A stretch of DNA of 64,000 nt from Zantedeschia hybrid cultivar (GCA_030544215.1 JARZZO010000012.1:38541194-38605193), one strand, 5' to 3'; counted from the first letter of the stretch, positions 1-11,508 are shown. The notes: generated by a model not told the origin, from the letters alone. Program-made: numbers and translations.

Positions 1-17
1 TGCCGACTTATCCTGAT

Positions 18-205
18 ATGAACCGCAACCGCCGCCGTTCTTCTGTAATCGGTCAAGATTGGCGAGTGATAAGGCAAGCTGAGATCGAGGTATGGCACCG
101 CACGGGAGATGACATGCAGGAGGATAAGACCCTTCGAGATAGCCATGCGTACTTGGGCAATTATGCCAGACGGTACGCGAACCGCATGTATCTTGATGCC
201 CGTCG
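18..205 (+). pseudogene. Exon-like fragment of the G1 antisense extra ORF
   Basis: An open plus-strand frame of about 63 codons ends at a GTGAGT donor-like site (206-211). It contains a Trp-His pair followed by a Tyr- and Arg-rich stretch (YLGNYARRYANRMYL). That recalls the C-terminal part of plant mobile domain proteins, but the match is weak and I do not assign the family. It lies antisense to G1 pol and upstream of the coiled-coil segment at 451-1121, so it is probably an earlier exon of the same antisense gene. The gene would start beyond base 1. The frame could be chance; the exon reading rests on the donor site and on position. Confidence 0.35.
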
Positions 206-450
206 AGTGAGTTAATTCAATCTTTTCAATTCACTAGCCTTACATTTATTTTCTTCTCACCAAACCGGATCGTGCACTCGTAACAGATGCCAGAGACTGA
301 AGCTGTGCAGATTTTAAGGAATTAGAGCGAGATTTTGATTCTACAGACGGGTGACTTGCTTCGTCAGATTGGAGAGCTGGTGAGTAATTTGATTTCTGGA
401 TTCAGGAGTGATATTGCACTTTTATCTTTATGGAATTTTTTGTGATGTAG

Positions 451-1121
451 AGGGAAATGCTAGCCCGCCCAAGGCAGCGAGGGAACCCTGGCGCAGGCTC
501 ATCTTCCCAGGGGCCAGCTGCCCCTGCTGATTGGGATACAGGATGCCCTCCATCGTGCAGAGGCTTGGGAGGCAGACTTGGCTCAACAAGTGAGGGCTGT
601 TTATTCCTGTGCTATTTTGATTGAACTTTCCTAATCCTATGTCCTCTTATAGCACCAGGAGGTGGAGGCCGCCTTAGCTAGGGTGCGGGAATTGGAGAAC
701 CTCAATCAGCAATTGAGAGATTAGGTGCTAGAGGAGCGGGTGGCTCGAGCCAGGACAAGAGAGGGATCCCACCCAGATGTGTACTGGGAGGGAAAGATAG
801 CCGGCCTGCGAGAGGAGCTGACGAGGTCTCAGACAGAGATGAGGGAACTTGAATTCAAGTACCGAACTTTGTAGGACCGAGTGATGAAGAAGGGGCGAGA
901 ACGAGCCACGAGATCTAGTGCGTAGAGTCCAGGAGCTCGTCCGCCTATCCCTGCCCCATATGCTGGACAAGCACCTGCTGGGAGTTCTATCTTCAGGGAC
1001 CTCGACTCTCTACTCGCTGAAGATGCATAGAGGGCTCTTCGACCTGCCGGATCTTCGGGTTCCATGCGGCCGGCATCGGGCCATCGCCGTGCTCGAGAGG
1101 ATGATGCCAAGAGTCAGATGA
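451..1121 (+). pseudogene. Coiled-coil antisense extra ORF of G1 (decayed, two exon pieces)
   Basis: Two exon-like blocks (about 451-590 and 654-1121) are separated by a short AT-rich gap that starts GTGAGG and ends in a pyrimidine-rich stretch plus TTATAG. The second block encodes heptad-rich Glu/Leu/Arg sequence (VEAALARVRELENLNQQL, then GLREELTRSQTEMRELE) with in-frame TAG stops, and then a Pro/Gly-rich tail. A comparable coiled-coil ORF lies antisense beyond pol in G2 (28536-29027), which supports a real antisense gene of the family. Antisense extra ORFs between pol and the 3' LTR are known in Tat-lineage elements and their function is unsettled. This copy has stops and at least one frame change. 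Confidence 0.55.
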
Positions 1122-2987
1122 GACACTCCTCTCGTGAAAGGAGAGGCGATGAGGCAATGGGAGAGAAGAGAGATTAAGTACCGTTACAAGGGTATGCCCC
1201 TGTTTTATGATGTATGAATTTTATGTTATGCTTGCATATTTCACTGTTGGATGTCTGGACATTTCTTGCGTTACTTTTGTTCACACATGTTCTTCCTGCA
1301 TGCACAACAGTAGGGGAAACAATTAGTAGTATCTGTTTTCGGCCCCTTACCCAAAAGAGCAACTACCTTTTCCCTAGCCTTCGCTTAGGGTCAAGGGGCC
1401 GTGTCCTACTAACCAGACAAAAGTAATGATGTGATAAAATATGCAAATGCTGAGGGATATTAACAAATGAGGTGTGTGGTATGGATGTTTTTTAAACATG
1501 TTTTTGATTCCGACCACCTGGTGACTGCCCATTCTTTGTCTGGTTGAATGATGAAAGAGAATGCACAGTCAACTTTCCAGGTATCCTAAGCACACATCTA
1601 GGTTGATTTGGGCCTCTAGACTCCTCAAACTGACCTCGACCGGCCAAGGCTCATACTAATGACAATACCGTCATGCCATGCTTAGGCTCCCAGCTGCTTC
1701 CGACCACCAAGTTTGCCCAAAAGGTTTTCGAGGTAAATGATTTGCCCGACCCGAGTCTCTCTCCTCACAACCTAGAAGGTATAAGATGGAACACCTTGGA
1801 ACCCTAACGGTCAACCGCGCGACGCTGACCCGTAATTAGACGTCGTCGCACCTATAGGTGACGCGCATGCATTGACCTAAGCCCAAAGTTTTGAGAGTGC
1901 TCATAGAGATTATAGTTAAGAAATTGATTCACCAGAAATACATACATTATTCTTTACCCATTTTGGACTCCTGTGATCATGTGAGCATGTGATGATTTTT
2001 GAAACGAACCATTTTAAAATGATATTCAGTCTTTAGATAGCTATCTCATGTTAAACCTTGGGGGAGAAAAAGTGAAGAAATTTGAAGATAAACCTCACAG
2101 TAGGATTAACAAAACTGTTAAAAGATAGAGCTATGACAAAACGGATCCTTTTTGACTTCTTAGATGCCCCTATTTACTTTTGATTTTTCAGGCCTTTGGT
2201 AGATTTCATGGCCAGGTATGGTCACGACCAGGCTTTTTTTGTACAATTGCTTGAATCCCTTTTTTTTGTAATTTCTTTTTATATTTTTGATGTTATTTGA
2301 TATTCCGCCTGCAGGGACACTACCCTCTTCACGTGCTCTGGTCCTTTACTTTCATATATTGGGCCCATTTGAGGGGTTACTTCTATCGGGTTTGTTGAGG
2401 AGCCGCAGTTTGCTGAGCTCGACCGTTTAAGGGCGTCGATTGTCTTGATCAGTCGAGAGACGAAAAGCATAGGTTGTAGTTGATAGTGTACTAAAGACTT
2501 CGAACTCATCTTCAGAAGGTTCACTTTGAAAAATGTGTAGATGTGTGCATCTCATAATGACCATAGAAATCCATATGAAAGCAAAGCAGACACGTCCAAG
2601 GTTCTGGTGGACCAAAGTCTTAACCAAATCTTAATGATAACCCAATCTTTCATGCAACTAGACCTAGACAGGGGTTACATGGCAGTCACCAGACGGTTGG
2701 ATTTTTGTGTTTTTTTTTTTTTTTGTGCTTTTCATTAAGTATGTACATATTTACAAATATTTTTGCTGCTTTTTGGAATATTTAATTTTTTTGAATTTTG
2801 AAATTTTGATTTTTTATTTTGATTTTTTAAGGATAAAACTTTTTCAGATACACCCCATTCTAAGGATGAGGTAATTCTTCTCCATTTTCATTGATTAGAC
2901 AATATGCATTACCTGCGTATGTCACCTTGATTACAAACGGACCTTCCCAATTTTCTTGTAATTTATTCCTGGGACCAGAAGTTTTGA
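1122..2987. other. G1 region between pol and the antisense ORF, no gene seen
   Basis: This is the convergent spacer between the 3' end of G1 pol (minus strand) and the 3' end of the antisense ORF (plus strand). It is mostly AT-rich, with T-tracts near 2236, 2710 and 2790-2850. Short open frames exist but none resembles a known protein or recurs in G2. The matching region of G2 is 27239-28509. Confidence 0.6.
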
Positions 2988-3453
2988 TCATTTTTCTTTT
3001 AAGGACCATTTCTCCAATTTCAAATTTTTTCCGAGAACCTTTTTTGCATAGAATCTCGCAATCCTATTTCTATAAACTTGAGTGTGGTTTGCCGCCATTA
3101 ACCTTCCTTCGTCTAATAGTTCCAGTTGGGTTAACATGGCTTCACGACGTTCGATGTCACTAATTCCACTATCCAACTGCACTCTTAGAGATGGAAGAAG
3201 GATCTCGTATGGAAGTACCGCATCTATTCCGTATGTTAATGCATAAGGTGTTTATCCGGTGGATTTGGACAAAAGTGCGATACGTCCAAAGAGCCTCAAC
3301 TAGGCGATCAAACCAATCCGAATAGTTGTGAGATATGCAAGTTCTTTTGATAGTTCGAATGAGAGTTTTATTGGTTACTTCTGCTTGACCATTTCCTTGT
3401 GGGTAGTAAGGCGAAGAGTGATGCAAATTAGTACCATACTTACTACACATATC
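2988..3453 (-). pseudogene. G1 integrase C-terminal part
   Basis: Minus-strand translation gives the end of the integrase core, with the GNGQAEVTNKTL motif carrying the catalytic Glu, then a WFDRLVEALWTYRT segment. It then shifts frame near 3175 to a segment ending NRIARFYAKKVL. The same order is seen in the intact-looking G2 pol (26640-27238). The frame change, an altered YSLTFG-equivalent region and stops after 2988 show that the C-terminal GPY/F part is lost. Integrase would insert the cDNA into the genome; this copy cannot. Confidence 0.8.
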
Positions 3454-4767
3454 CTAGAGCTCCTGGGAGATGAATTGTGGTCCATTGTCGGTGACGAGAT
3501 CGCGCGGTATCCCAAACCTGGCGAGAATGTTGCGCTTGATGAACTTCACTACCATGGATGCTTTGATCTCCGTGAATGCTTCAGCTTCAGCCCATTTAGT
3601 GAAATACTCAGTGGCAGTTAAGATGAATGATTTCTTTTTTATTTTGCCTAATCGATCTTCTAGAGGTCCTACAATATTGAATGCCCACATGGCGAAGGGC
3701 CAAGGGGAAGTGATAGGATTGAGGGATGATGAAGGTGCATGAATCTTGTTACCATATAACTGACATTTCAAGCACCTCCGAACAAATATGGAACAGTCAG
3801 CCTCCATTGAAGGCCAATAATAGAACATGAGAAGTTTCTGAGCTAAGGCACGGCCATTGATATGACCACCACAATCGCTCGCATGAGCTACCTTGTTGAT
3901 ATGAGGGATCTCGGCATCATCTAGACATCGAAGGAGTATTCCTGTGAAGGATCTTCTGAAAAGAAGTCCACCTAAGACGAGATAGAGTTGAGATGTACAG
4001 CGGATTGCCTTGCGATCAGAAGCTGTGGCATAAGACGGGAAAGATCCATCATAAAGGTAGTTCATGATATCAAAATACCATGGATTTCCATCATCCCAGT
4101 CGGGAGTGAGTTCCTCTGTAATGACAAAGACATGCTCAAATGAGAGGAAGAATTGTTGGAACCTGGGGTCCCGAAAGGAGGGTGAGTCTTGCTTTTGTAC
4201 AGTGATGGCTACTGAGCTTCTGGTGATGGGAATTCCTAGTGTTGAAGATAAGGAAGTTAAGGTATCTGCTAGAATGTTCTGGGACCTAGGCACATGTACA
4301 TAGGTAATCTTTCTGAAATGCCTAACCAGCGAACTTACCAACTCCTGATATGACTTCAACTTTGGGTCTCGGGTTTGATACTTGGCTATGGTTTGGCAGA
4401 GGATTAGTTGAGAATCTCCAATGATTCTCAATTCTATGACTTTGAGAGCCAATGCCAATTTTAAGCCAGCTAAGAGGGCCTCATATTCAGCGACATTGTT
4501 CGTCACTGAGAAGGAGAGTTGGCAAGCATGCGGAATACTTACCCCTTCTAGGGATATGAGGACCGCTCCTACCCCACTGCCTTAAGAATTAAGTGCCCCA
4601 TTGAAGTAAAGGACCCGGGATAGAGTATCATCCACTATTAGGCCCAACTCCTCATCCGGGAACAATTCATCGTTGGTGGGTGAGAATGTAGGCAACGGAT
4701 GGTGAGCTAGGTGCTCGGCAATTGCTCGCCCCTTTACAGCCTTCTGACTTACATAAGTGGTGTCAAA
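3454..4767 (-). pseudogene. G1 second (archaeal-type) RNase H and integrase N-terminal and core domains
   Basis: The upstream part holds the second RNase H typical of Tat elements: YFNGALNS, AEYEALLAGL, IGDSQLIL and ILADTLTSL mark its four acidic positions. The first is Asn here instead of Asp, and a TAA follows at NS. The integrase zinc domain follows (HASDCGGH...CLKCQ, HHCC pattern), then the core with WAFNIVGP and VTDNGPQF. The first DDE residue is Asn where G2 has Asp in WAFDIIGP. So two catalytic Asp codons became Asn, each by a G-to-A change. The frame is open from about 4506 to 3454. Confidence 0.85.
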
Positions 4768-5904
4768 CTAGTTCAAGAAGGTCTGCCAACGCACCAGCCT
4801 ATTTGTTACAACTGGCCACTCTAGCAAATATTTGATTGGATCCATCCTGGCTAGAAGTTTAACCTCGTGGGCGAGGAAGTAGTGCTTCAATTTCTGCACT
4901 ACCCAGATGACGGCCACACATGTTCTTTCCATAACTGTGTATCGCTTTTCGGCATCATTGAAGAGCTTGGAAAGATAGTACACTGCTCTTTCTTTCTTCT
5001 CGTCATCAAGATGGACCAATATTGCACCAGCTGATTCTTCAGTGGTGGAGACATATAGCAATAAAGGCCGTCCTGGGATAGGAGCTATAAGAACTAGTGG
5101 ATTGAGGAGATAACACTTCAACTCGTCGAAGGCCTTTTGACACTTATCACTCCAAACGAACTTTGCCCCTCCTTTGAATAAATTATAAAAGGGTTTACAT
5201 CTCACAGAATGTTGAGATATGAACCGTCTGATAAATTGTAGATGGCTGATAAGACCCTTTATATCCTTGACACTCCTAGGAGGGGGCATTTCCACTATCG
5301 CCTTCACTTTGTTCGGATCAACCTCAATCCCTCTCCTGCTTACCATGAACCCTAGCAATTTCTTTGGATTCATTTTCAGTTGATGCTCTCCTGACCACTA
5401 CATTACAGCCTTAAGAATCTGAGCATGCTTCTTCCTAGTTTTAGACTTCACTAGGATGTCATCCACATAAACCTCCATGTCGGTATGAATCATGTCATGA
5501 AAGATTGCCATCATCGCCCTTTGGTAGGTGGCGCCAGCATTCTTAAGCCCAAACGGCATGACCATGTAGCAATAAGTTCTCCATGGGGTTATGAAAGATG
5601 TCTTCTCTTGGTCTTCTTTAGCTAGTCAGATTTGATTATATCCTGAAAAACCATCCATGAAGGACAACATTTCAAATATAGCCGTATTATTGACCAGCAA
5701 GTTTATGTGAGGAAGTGGGAAATCATCCTTCGGACATGCCTGATTGAGGTTACGGAAGTCTATGCAAACCCTAACATTTCCGTCCTTTTTTGCCACGGGG
5801 ACGATATTAGCTACCCACTTAGGATGGAGCATTACCCGAATGAACTTAGCCTTGTGTAATTTGTCAACCTCTTCTTTTACCTTAGGTGCTAATTATGGTT
5901 GTAG
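4768..5904 (-). pseudogene. G1 reverse transcriptase and first RNase H
   Basis: Minus-strand reverse transcriptase motifs appear in order: VCIDFRNLNQACPKDDFPLP, FMDGFSGYNQI, MPFGLKNAGATYQR and the YVDD box in MEVYVDDILVKSK. NPKKLLGFMVSRRGIEVDP and the first RNase H (LLLYVSTTEESAGAIL, ending LLEWPVVTNRLVRWQTFL) follow. Stops interrupt it near 5896-5904, 5626 and 5397, all in one frame. The first RNase H lacks the usual leading catalytic Asp (Ser in that place), as in G2 and G4. Activity was probably carried by the second RNase H. Product role: copying element RNA into cDNA. Confidence 0.87.
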
Positions 5905-6705
5905 CTATCTCAACTTTTGTTTCATGGGTCTGGCATCAGATTTGAGGATTAGCCGATGTTCCACCAATTCTGTGTTTAATCTGGGCATGTCCTCATATGA
6001 CCAAGCAAACCCGTCAGGATATTCTTGGAGTATGGCTATTATGGATCTTTCATCTTCTGGACTCAATTTAGCACTAATTAGTACTACCTTCAGATCCTTC
6101 TCAGTTCCAAGGATGACTTCTTTAGTGGGCTCATCGACGGCTGGCGAAGGTTCATCAAACCGTCTCGTCCCATTCACAAATGGTTCGGCCAAGTCATCGT
6201 CCTCTTCACCTCCACTAAACTCAAATACTCCTAGGCCATCATTGCAAGATTCAACTTTCAAAAGCCCCATCGGCTCAGAGATGACCCCTATATGAAGAAA
6301 TTCATCAACTTTGTTCAAAATTTTACACCTATTTGCTAACTCCTGAATTAAGAAAGATGGAACTTGCTTAACTCTACAATTCCTAGACAAGGAGAAAGCT
6401 ATCTTAATTCCTAAGCTACTATGTACATGACCCGGAGAATGAGTCAAGTTTGTCCCAGAAGGGACAAGGATGGATCCTTGGGATAATGATTCAGTGATGG
6501 CAGGGTTGCTCCACCATGTAGGCTCCTCAAGAGTGACCCTACATCCTCCAGTATGAGGATTGGGCCTTTTTTTTTTGTGACCAAATGTCTCGAACACGAA
6601 ACATTCGGGAGATTGTGTTTTGACTGGAGCTGGGAGCATAAGAACGGAAGGTGGGTGGAATAAGAAAGGAATGAACATGGCAGGTGCTGGTTCACTCTTG
6701 ACCAA
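5905..6705 (-). pseudogene. G1 linker between G-patch and reverse transcriptase
   Basis: This open minus-strand frame of about 266 codons leads into reverse transcriptase. Its last third matches the G2 linker: an acidic stretch, then RRFDEPSPAVDEPTKEV, LGTEKDLKVVLIS and FAWSYEDMPRL, ending at PMKQKLR just before the thumb-proximal RT motifs. The first two thirds (PAMFIPFLFHPPSVL and onward) have no recognised domain. It is in the same frame as the protease, G-patch and RT segments of G1, so it belongs to one polyprotein. It ends at a TAG. Confidence 0.75.
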
Positions 6706-6825
6706 AAAGATCCCTACTCGTGGGGTGTTTGGTTCATGAAATAAGGATGTTATGCCGAAGTCTTCATTTTCCTCTGGAACGTCCTCGTTCTCTTCTTGTA
6801 CTCCTTCTTCTATCCTAAGCAGCTC

Positions 6826-7089
6826 CTACTTTTTCTTCACGAAGTGATTCATGAGGGACCACTTTTCTGTCCTTTTTACTGGGTCAGCTGACTTGTAGCC
6901 TAGCTCGAATCCCTCGATGATAGGGTTCTCTAAAATGGGCTCTCGCATCCCTTGTTCTTCTCTGCCTAACCCAAAGCCTAAATTATACCCCATTTTACCC
7001 ATGAGTTGCCAACCTATGCCAGGCCTGGGCTTGGGTTGAGAACTAACTGATGAAAGCATGGGCTCTTTGCCACTCTTGGAAGTTATCAT
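6826..7089 (-). pseudogene. G1 G-patch-like domain
   Basis: The minus-strand frame contains GWQLMGKMGYNLGFGLGREE followed by QGMREPI, fitting a G-patch (hydrophobic positions, GY, GxGLG, then QG and a proline). It lies between protease and RT in the same frame as both. G2 has the same domain in the same place (about 22390-22530). G-patch domains bind RNA or helicases in cellular proteins, and one follows the protease of betaretroviruses. A role here in RNA handling or RT support is inference. Confidence 0.7.
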
Positions 7090-7578
7090 AGATAGAATCT
7101 ACTCTGCCGTTACTGAGTCCAATGACTCGATATAGGGAGTGCTTTTGAATTTCACAATTTTTCCGTTATATGGGAACTTATAGCACTGGGGGTTGGTGGA
7201 TGGGACCCCCAAAGTTTGGTCCATCTAAGGTCTCCCTAAAATAGCATTGTAGATGGGTTTAACATCCAAGATGTAGAACTCCGAAATCATGGTCACTGGA
7301 CCAATTTCCAATTGTAGGAAGATCTTTGCATCTACCGGCCTTTGAGAATTATCATAGGCCGAGACCATCATGGAGGTGGACTCAATCTTTTTTGGATCTA
7401 TCCCTATCTTCTTGAGAATTTTGAGGGGACAGACATTAATGGAGGCTCCAGTGTCCAGTAGGATGGAGTCGACTGAGTGACCATTGAGAGAGGCAGTTAG
7501 GCATATAGGAAGAGATTGGCACTCGGAGGGAGCTAGATCCTTTTTTGGGAAGGATATCATGGGTGCCTGTGTGACCAA
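7090..7578 (-). pseudogene. G1 aspartic protease
   Basis: The protease active-site motif LLDTGASINVCP lies about 40 residues into the frame that opens at 7578. Supporting it are SAYDNSQRPVDAKIFLQLEIGPV and the C-terminal YNAILGRP motif, after which a TAG at 7225 breaks the frame. The same motifs in G2 are LVDTGASINVLP and INAILGRPYIK. The role is cleavage of the Gag-Pol polyprotein. Downstream sequence to 7090 continues toward the G-patch in the same frame with stops. Confidence 0.85.
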
Positions 7579-7631
7579 GAGAATGGCATTGTGACTCCTC
7601 CAATAGGATGATCTTCATTGACTGAGATTTT

Positions 7632-8228
7632 CTATAAGAAATTGAACAGCGTTTCCCTATGTGTGGAAGATTTCCGGATCAGCTCTAGAATGGAGATCTT
7701 GGTAGGAGTCTTCGCCAAATGCTGGAGGATATCATATTCAGATTGAGCATTTCCCGCAATCGGGATTGAGTTATCTTGGGAGTCAAAAGGCTGGCTTAGA
7801 GGAATAATACGGTTCTTGAGTGTTGCCCCCACTGAAATTGGATTTTCCTCATTCATTGATAACCTTATAGGATTGAGGCGGGTCATTGGCACCTGGTTTT
7901 TGGTTGGGCAGAAGACAGATAGAGGGGGTCCCTCAGCTGTGATTGGAGGAATCTGAATGAGGGTGACTAGCTTGAGGGTTGCCGATTGTTCCTTAGGTCG
8001 GATTAGGACCAAAGGCTTGTCTTGAGAGATTATAGAGATTTCTAGGGTACACCTTCTAGTCTTATTCAGCCAAGTGGGAACCTGATGTTGTATTCCAGAT
8101 CCTTCATACTCCCAATATTGCTCTTTGTGAACCACTCTAGGTTCTAGGTCTATGATCAAGGTATTGACCTTACCTTGAGAGCTGGATGGATCTTGAACTG
8201 CTTGATGAGCAGGTAACAGATCTTTCAC
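7632..8228 (-). pseudogene. G1 gag-protease linker
   Basis: An open minus-strand frame of 198 codons, rich in Pro, Ser and Thr. Its C-terminal part (EYDILQHLAKTPTKISILEL, then IRKSSTHRETLFNFL) matches the G2 segment QYDLLKHLDRTPARITVLEL upstream of the protease. That short helix is a common lead-in to the protease of Tat polyproteins. The frame differs from both the gag (above 8252) and the protease (below 7578), so at least two frameshifts separate them. Confidence 0.7.
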
Positions 8229-8251
8229 AATTCCTAACTCCTTCTTAGCCC

Positions 8252-8549
8252 TTATAAGGCATCAATGGCCTTCTTCATATCCTCCCAGTTTATCCTACCT
8301 TCATCATTCAAGTCATACACCCAATCCCTGAATGTGAAGCAGTTGTAGATTGTGTGACCTGGGATGCTATGGTAGGGGCAATACCTGGACGTGTCCGTAC
8401 TGCACGGAACACCTTCTCGTTGTGGCGGGAGTTGGATGGCATTGCAAGCTAGCAAGGCATAAAAAATGTCCGCTAGCGATTCTGGCAAAGGTGGATATGA
8501 TGCGCGTTTAGTCATAGGACGACTATAATTAGTCGGGGGAGGAACAACT
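8252..8549 (-). pseudogene. G1 gag C-terminus with CHHC zinc knuckle
   Basis: Minus-strand translation gives RASYPPLPESLADIFYALL, then RYCPYHSIPGHTIYNCFTF, a C-x2-H-x4-H-x4-C knuckle, and YDLNDEGRINWEDMKKAI. G2 has the same layout (KRAEYPALPESLADIF and RYCYFHRQPGHTIDTCFQF). The knuckle would bind element RNA for packaging. The reading frame runs up into the copia C1 insertion site at 8545-8549 and continues across it at 16458, so C1 broke this gag. Confidence 0.8.
8545..8549. repeat. Target-site duplication of C1, left copy (CAACT)
   Basis: CAACT directly precedes the TGTTAG start of C1 and recurs at 16458-16462 directly after the CCAACA end. A 5 bp duplication is the normal mark of LTR-retrotransposon integration. 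Confidence 0.95.
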
Positions 8550-9748
8550 TGTTAGTTTAGGTGGCCTACAAGCCAATCTGACTATGTAAATCTCATTCGC
8601 TTATTAATATAATGGCATAATATTCATTATGTGTAAATCACATTAATTCTCGTTTCATAATGAAGTCCGTGAATATGTGCTATAGTGATCAGATTATGAT
8701 GAGATCATACTAATGAGACTGATCACTTAAACACACATATTCTTAATTGTTCCTAGTCGGAGGATATCCGAGAAGGACATCAGATATCCGGTTAGACTAG
8801 TACAAATTACTCCTGCTCATATGATGAGGGTAACTGATCTCATAAGTCACTTGTGTGGAGACACTAAGGGGAATCTGTAGGTGCTCATTGGAGAATGAGT
8901 TCACTGAACTGATCTGACTGAATTGCTGGATGGTATTGTACCTCACTGTCAACCAGCTTGATTCTATTGTCGCAGTTGCGTGGATGGTCCTCGGACCTGA
9001 GACACCAAGGACACCTTGGCGGTGGACTTCTGTGCTTTGACCTTGGTTTACGAATCTCTAGCTACGGGATTCTAATACGCCAAGGATTGGGTACAGCAGA
9101 ATACCGTCGAAGGGAATTGTGTGTCAATAAGGAATCATGCGCTCTCGGTACTTAGAGAGAGAATGCTCTAGGAAGGATGCGCGAAAGTCCCTGGCCAGGG
9201 CGGACGATAATATCGGGAAAGGAGTTTTCCGATATTCATCAACGGCATCCAATCCAAGTGAGTCGACCGGCTAGGGTTTGACAGCTCGCCATACCCTGAG
9301 TTGACTCGAGAGCATTGTACGAATGAAGGATTATGTCCACGCGGTAACTGTCGGCGGAAAGGTTCCAAGAGTGGGTTACTTAACCCCAAATACCTTCCGG
9401 GTTCACGCGATGTTGCTTGGCACCCAACGTGATCGGAGGCCCGGTCGAATTCGATGTGCGACATCAATTCGATTGATTAATTAATTAATAATGGGTTATT
9501 AATTGATTAATAAAGCTAGTGAGGAGTCACTGGGCTTGTTGGGCCATTAACTGGACTGGTACTTGGGCCTAGAGGGTCACACGCAAATGATTCTCAAGGC
9601 GATGGATAAATAAGTGGGTTTTATACAAACCGGGGGTTTTTGTGAAAAACCGCGCGGTTAGTATAAAACATAGAGAACGGGCTGAGCAGGCCAAGCTGCT
9701 ACTAACCCTAGCCGCCCCTCCTCAGTTTTTGTCTTTCTCTGGCGTCCA
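8550..9748 (+). repeat. C1 5' LTR, missing its 3' part
   Basis: The LTR starts TGTTAGTTTAGGTGG. It carries a TATA-like TATAAAACATAG near 9662 and matches the C2 LTR as far as about 9748 (GGCGTCC). It then jumps into leader sequence equivalent to about 32350 of C2. The last part of the LTR (U5), the tRNA primer site and roughly 0.5 kb of leader are therefore deleted. Confidence 0.85.
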
Positions 9749-10140
9749 GGCAGATTTGCAGGTTCAGGTAGGGCTGGGGATGAAGGACCGGGCCGGCCTG
9801 GCCATTTTGGGCCGCTGGCAGGCCGGGCCGCTGGGCCGGCCGGACCGGGCTGGCCTGTGTGCGACCAGGCTCGAGCCTGGCTGAGCCCCTGGCTCGGACC
9901 AGGGCCCTGCAGGGCCCGAACCTGTTTTGCCCTTATGAGCTGAGCCCAATAACCCTTTATATATTTTGGAAAACCCCTATGCCCATTTAATATAAAATTT
10001 AAATTGGAAATAAATTTTAAAATTCAAAACAGTTTTGAAATTTAAATTTATTATTCAATTATTTTATTTAAATGGACTTAAAATGATTTTGAATCATTAC
10101 CAAAATATTAACAATTAGATTGAATAACTAAGGGTTAAAT

Positions 10141-10645
10141 ATTAATTTAATTGTTAAATTAATAATTAACCTTAATTTAACTAATTTAAATGTTAAATTG
10201 GTTATTTATAGTTATTAATCTAATTGTTAGATTATTAACTATTATTTCATCTAATTGTTAATTAAATATTTGAGTTAGTTGTTTATTTAATTGTTAAATT
10301 AATAATTAATTTAAATGACTAATTTAAGTGTTAAATTAGTAGTCTTTAATGATTAATTGTTAGTTATTAATTTAAGGGTTAAATTAATGATTAACTTTAA
10401 TCTTCTAATCTAATTGTTAGATTATAGTTATTCATTAATTAGTGTTAATTAATAATTTAAGTGTTAAATTACTAATTAACATCAATTAACTAATCTAAGA
10501 GTTAGATTAGTAGTTAATTAATAATTAGAGTTAATTAATAATTTAAGTGTTAAATTGTTAATTAACCTTGATGGACTAGTCTAAGAGTTAGATTAGTTAT
10601 TAATAGTCTAATTGTTAGATTATTAATGGGGTTTAATCTAAGTGT
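10141..10645 (+). repeat. AT-rich array of about 16 short hairpins in the C1 leader
   Basis: The unit is TAATYTAA-NNG-TTARATTA. About seven units have T/A at the variable position (TAATTTAA with TTAAATTA) and about six have C/G (TAATCTAA with TTAGATTA); a few are degenerate. The arms change together, so pairing is kept. Loops are three nucleotides ending in G (TTG, GTG, GAG, ATG, GGG). C2 has the same array at about 32700-33210. Confidence 0.75.
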
Positions 10646-11508
10646 TAGATTATTAGAAATGTTCTAATTTGCATGGAATAATCTGTAATTATTAATTTGG
10701 AGTGTGTGCGCATGTGATGTGTGTTTATTGCTTTTAAATTTGATTTAATTGCATGTTAAGATAATAAATAAGTTTTCGAAATTCAAATACCAATTTTGAT
10801 TGGATCCCAGCTTTTTGAAAGCCAAAACTTATTTATTTTGAAAACTCTTTTATTTTAGCCATGTGATGCGCTGAATCATGTGTGGAATGTTTAAAACACA
10901 CCGTGGTCATGGATATGCACTTAATTTATTATTCATGTGATGAATGGATTGTGTGGATCGTGGATGTATGTTTGATTATTAATTGTTAATAAATAGAGGT
11001 CTGCGCACCTTTCTCTCTCATACTCCGATGTATTTCTACCTCCCTCTCTCTCTTGTACTCGCCATAAGGCCTTCTTTAATTTACTTATAAATTCTAGAAT
11101 TTAAATGTAATATGATCAAGGCAACCGAGGAAGGAGCGAGGACGATCCACAGCTGCAACCAGGAAGGCAAAAAGATGGAGACCTCTTTCCTATGTGATTG
11201 CAGGATATCTAATGTAAATGTTATGATTAGATTGTGTGTGCGTTTGACTGTTGGCTCCAGTCAAACCCACTGTACTATCCATGACCACACTAATGACATG
11301 TATGAGATGCATTGTTTTCTTTTGATTATGAATCAAAGCAGGTTATAGTATTTAGTAAATATATACGATATATTTATATACTATCACCTAGGAGAGACCA
11401 AGATAAAAGTTATCTAAATACCCTCAGATAAACTCTAAGCCATAATGTGAGTAGTTAAGAACTTACCGCGTGGTCCACCATCATTATAGTCATAGGATTC
11501 GAATCACT

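Larger units (their letters stand above)
1..8549 (-). mobile_element. G1: Tat-lineage Ty3/gypsy retrotransposon, main part
   Basis: Read on the minus strand, this stretch carries, in order, a gag C-terminus, protease, G-patch, reverse transcriptase, RNase H, a second RNase H and integrase. This is the Ty3/gypsy order, and the dual RNase H marks the Tat lineage. A plus-strand coiled-coil ORF lies beyond the pol 3' end, as in other Tat elements with antisense extra ORFs. The 3' LTR must lie left of base 1. The gag is split at 8549 by copia C1 and resumes at 16458-16552, where G2 cuts it off, so the 5' LTR and most of gag are missing. Many stops and several frame changes make it a pseudogenised copy. 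Confidence 0.9.

Noticed and set aside
11112..11348. 78-codon plus-strand frame in the C1 leader
   Set aside because: The C2 equivalent (about 33687-33910) is broken by stops and no domain is recognised.
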